A stretch of 64,000 nucleotides of DNA from Rhodobacteraceae bacterium EL129 (GTDB lineage: Bacteria; Pseudomonadota; Alphaproteobacteria; Rhodobacterales; Rhodobacteraceae). The position numbers were made by a program, and so were the translations under genes. Positions 63,042-64,000 of the stretch are shown in pieces. The stretch covers positions 3,383,909 through 3,447,908 of the forward strand of contig ONZJ01000002.1 of the NCBI GenBank assembly GCA_900313005.1, given 5' to 3'. The notes under the pieces are model-generated. The model was given only the letters and a program-made list of their open reading frames with translations, ran no database searches and had not been told where the DNA came from. Numbering within the stretch: position 1 is the stretch's first letter; each line of letters begins with the position of its first letter.

Positions 63042-64000
63042 CTAGAGATCACGCAGGGGTGCCATAGCTCTGCGATAGGCTTCGACAATCTGATCCCGGG
63101 CGGTATGGCGGCCATTTTGCACCATATGCCGCCCGGCGGACCAGACATCACGCACCATACGATCGTCGCCCGCGAAGATCCACGTATCGAGCAGCATGTC
63201 GCCCGTCTGCCCTGCAAGATCAAAATGGTCGGCGTCGAGGGTCATGAGGTCGGCCCAGGTTCCCTCGGCAATGGCACCTGATGTACGTCCAGCCGCTTGG
63301 GCACCGCCTGCGCAAACGGACCCAAACAAACGGCGACCCGTAGACAGATCAGGTGTGGCCAGAGCGGCGCGCGAGTGGTCACGCAGCCGTTGTGAATAAT
63401 CCAGCGTGCGCAGTTCCTCGGAGAGGGAGATGCGGATGTTGCTGTCGGACCCGATGGCAACTGCGCCATGGTTGTCAAACCAGCGAACGCCGTCAAAAAT
63501 GCCATCGCCCAGGCTGCTTTCGGTGATCGGGCACAGGCCAGCGACAGCCCCCGTCGCGGCCAAGCTGGTGGTTTCATGGGGTTGCATTTGCGTGCAGTGG
63601 ATCAGGCACCACCGGTCATCGACATCCACGTTGTCCAGCAGCCATTCGACCGGGCGCGCACCCCAGGCGGCTTGTACGTCTTCAACTTCTTTGATTTGTT
63701 CGGCGAGATGCAGATGCACGGGCCCTTCCGGGCACAGGCCCGCTGCGCGTTTGAGGTCCTCAGGGGCCACCGCGCGCAAGGAGTGCGGGGCGACCCCAAG
63801 CGTGGCATCGGATGGCAGAGCCGCCAGGGTGGCACGGCAATCGTCCAGCAGGCGCGCATAGCGGTCCGGGTCATTGCCGAACCGAATTTGCCCCGGCCCC
63901 AACCCGGATTTGTCACAGCCGCCGTATTGGTATTGGACTGGCAACAGGGTCAGGCCGATGCCCGTTTGCTGGGTCGCCGCCGTGATGCGCTGCGCCATTT
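63042..64000 (-). CDS. hutF: Formimidoylglutamate deiminase (N-terminal part outside window)
   Basis: At least 319 residues of an amidohydrolase; the start lies beyond the right edge of the window. VQYQYGGCDKSGLGPGQ is the substrate-specific loop, LHLAEQIKEVED, IHCTQMQPHET and AIGSDSNIRISLSEELR supply the zinc and catalytic residues. HutF converts N-formimino-L-glutamate to N-formyl-L-glutamate and ammonia in histidine degradation. Other hut genes are presumably to the right. Confidence 0.9.
   Translation of the reverse strand, partial: MAQRITAATQQTGIGLTLLPVQYQYGGCDKSGLGPGQIRFGNDPDRYARLLDDCRATLAALPSDATLGVAPHSLRAVAPEDLKRAAGLCPEGPVHLHLAEQIKEVEDVQAAWGARPVEWLLDNVDVDDRWCLIHCTQMQPHETTSLAATGAVAGLCPITESSLGDGIFDGVRWFDNHGAVAIGSDSNIRISLSEELRTLDYSQRLRDHSRAALATPDLSTGRRLFGSVCAGGAQAAGRTSGAIAEGTWADLMTLDADHFDLAGQTGDMLLDTWIFAGDDRMVRDVWSAGRHMVQNGRHTARDQIVEAYRRAMAPLRDL

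Overview
The window looks like a chromosomal segment of a marine alphaproteobacterium of the Rhodobacteraceae (Roseobacter group). The protein set supports this: a CcrM-type GANTC methylase next to ribonuclease HII, a malyl-CoA lyase of ethylmalonyl-CoA-pathway type, a SoeABC-like sulfite oxidase, a DgcN/DgcA D-glutamate module, KDO transferase plus LpxK, and a NaChBac-type sodium channel. Base composition is GC-rich and genes are densely packed, often with ATGA or TAATG overlaps. Nothing in the window indicates a plasmid or prophage.

Layout. 1-5.9 kb: a minus-strand operon with a YeiH/SuyZ-type anion exporter, a molybdoenzyme subunit, a 51-residue membrane protein, a four-cluster ferredoxin and an NrfD/DmsC-like anchor, read here as cytoplasmic sulfite oxidation with product export. 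6-12 kb: rppH, an exported Cys-rich protein, a glutamine amidotransferase, KDO transferase, lpxK and adenine deaminase. 11.9-18.3 kb: an unusual minus-strand set of a C45-type Ntn acyltransferase, an ATP-grasp protein, a very long Orn/Lys/Arg-type decarboxylase and a nitrilase-family amidase, with no recognised pathway. 18.6-19.4 kb: three overlapping small genes including hemP. 19.5-25.9 kb: a membrane-tethered winged-helix protein, two small exported proteins, rnhB, ccrM, a GST, mtaB and dapF.

26.0-32.3 kb is an accessory-looking stretch between tRNA-Lys and polA: a GH43-like secreted protein, an RTX protein built on a serralysin scaffold with all zinc ligands lost, an orphan Phd/YefM antitoxin and a collagen-like Gly-X-Y protein, followed by about 750 bp without a gene. 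32.4-45.3 kb: polA, a MarR-controlled three-gene operon, a CHCC zinc-finger protein, an ABC ATPase without a permease, a voltage-gated sodium channel, a PiT transporter, a HIT protein, a branching glycosyltransferase divergent from a sulfotransferase, a HemG-like flavodoxin, an unknown gene and tRNA-Asp.

45.6-56.9 kb: a structured-RNA candidate behind a PfkB kinase, nth, a large exported alpha-helical protein, an Ada-like AraC/methyltransferase fusion, envelope lipoproteins and barrels, a phospholipid operon (acyltransferase, CdsA, membrane protein, atypical CDP-alcohol transferase), then a TetR regulator with a ChrR-like double cupin. 56.9-64 kb: malyl-CoA lyase, an MFS transporter, the D-amino-acid module (dgcN, dgcA, isochorismatase-family hydrolase, D-amino-acid transaminase) and a hutF cut by the window edge.

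At the DNA level there are two dispersed hairpin families at gene ends, three GANTC sites just before ccrM, and perfect palindromes touching the start codons of both the MarR and the TetR gene. All assignments are by reading motifs; no searches were run.
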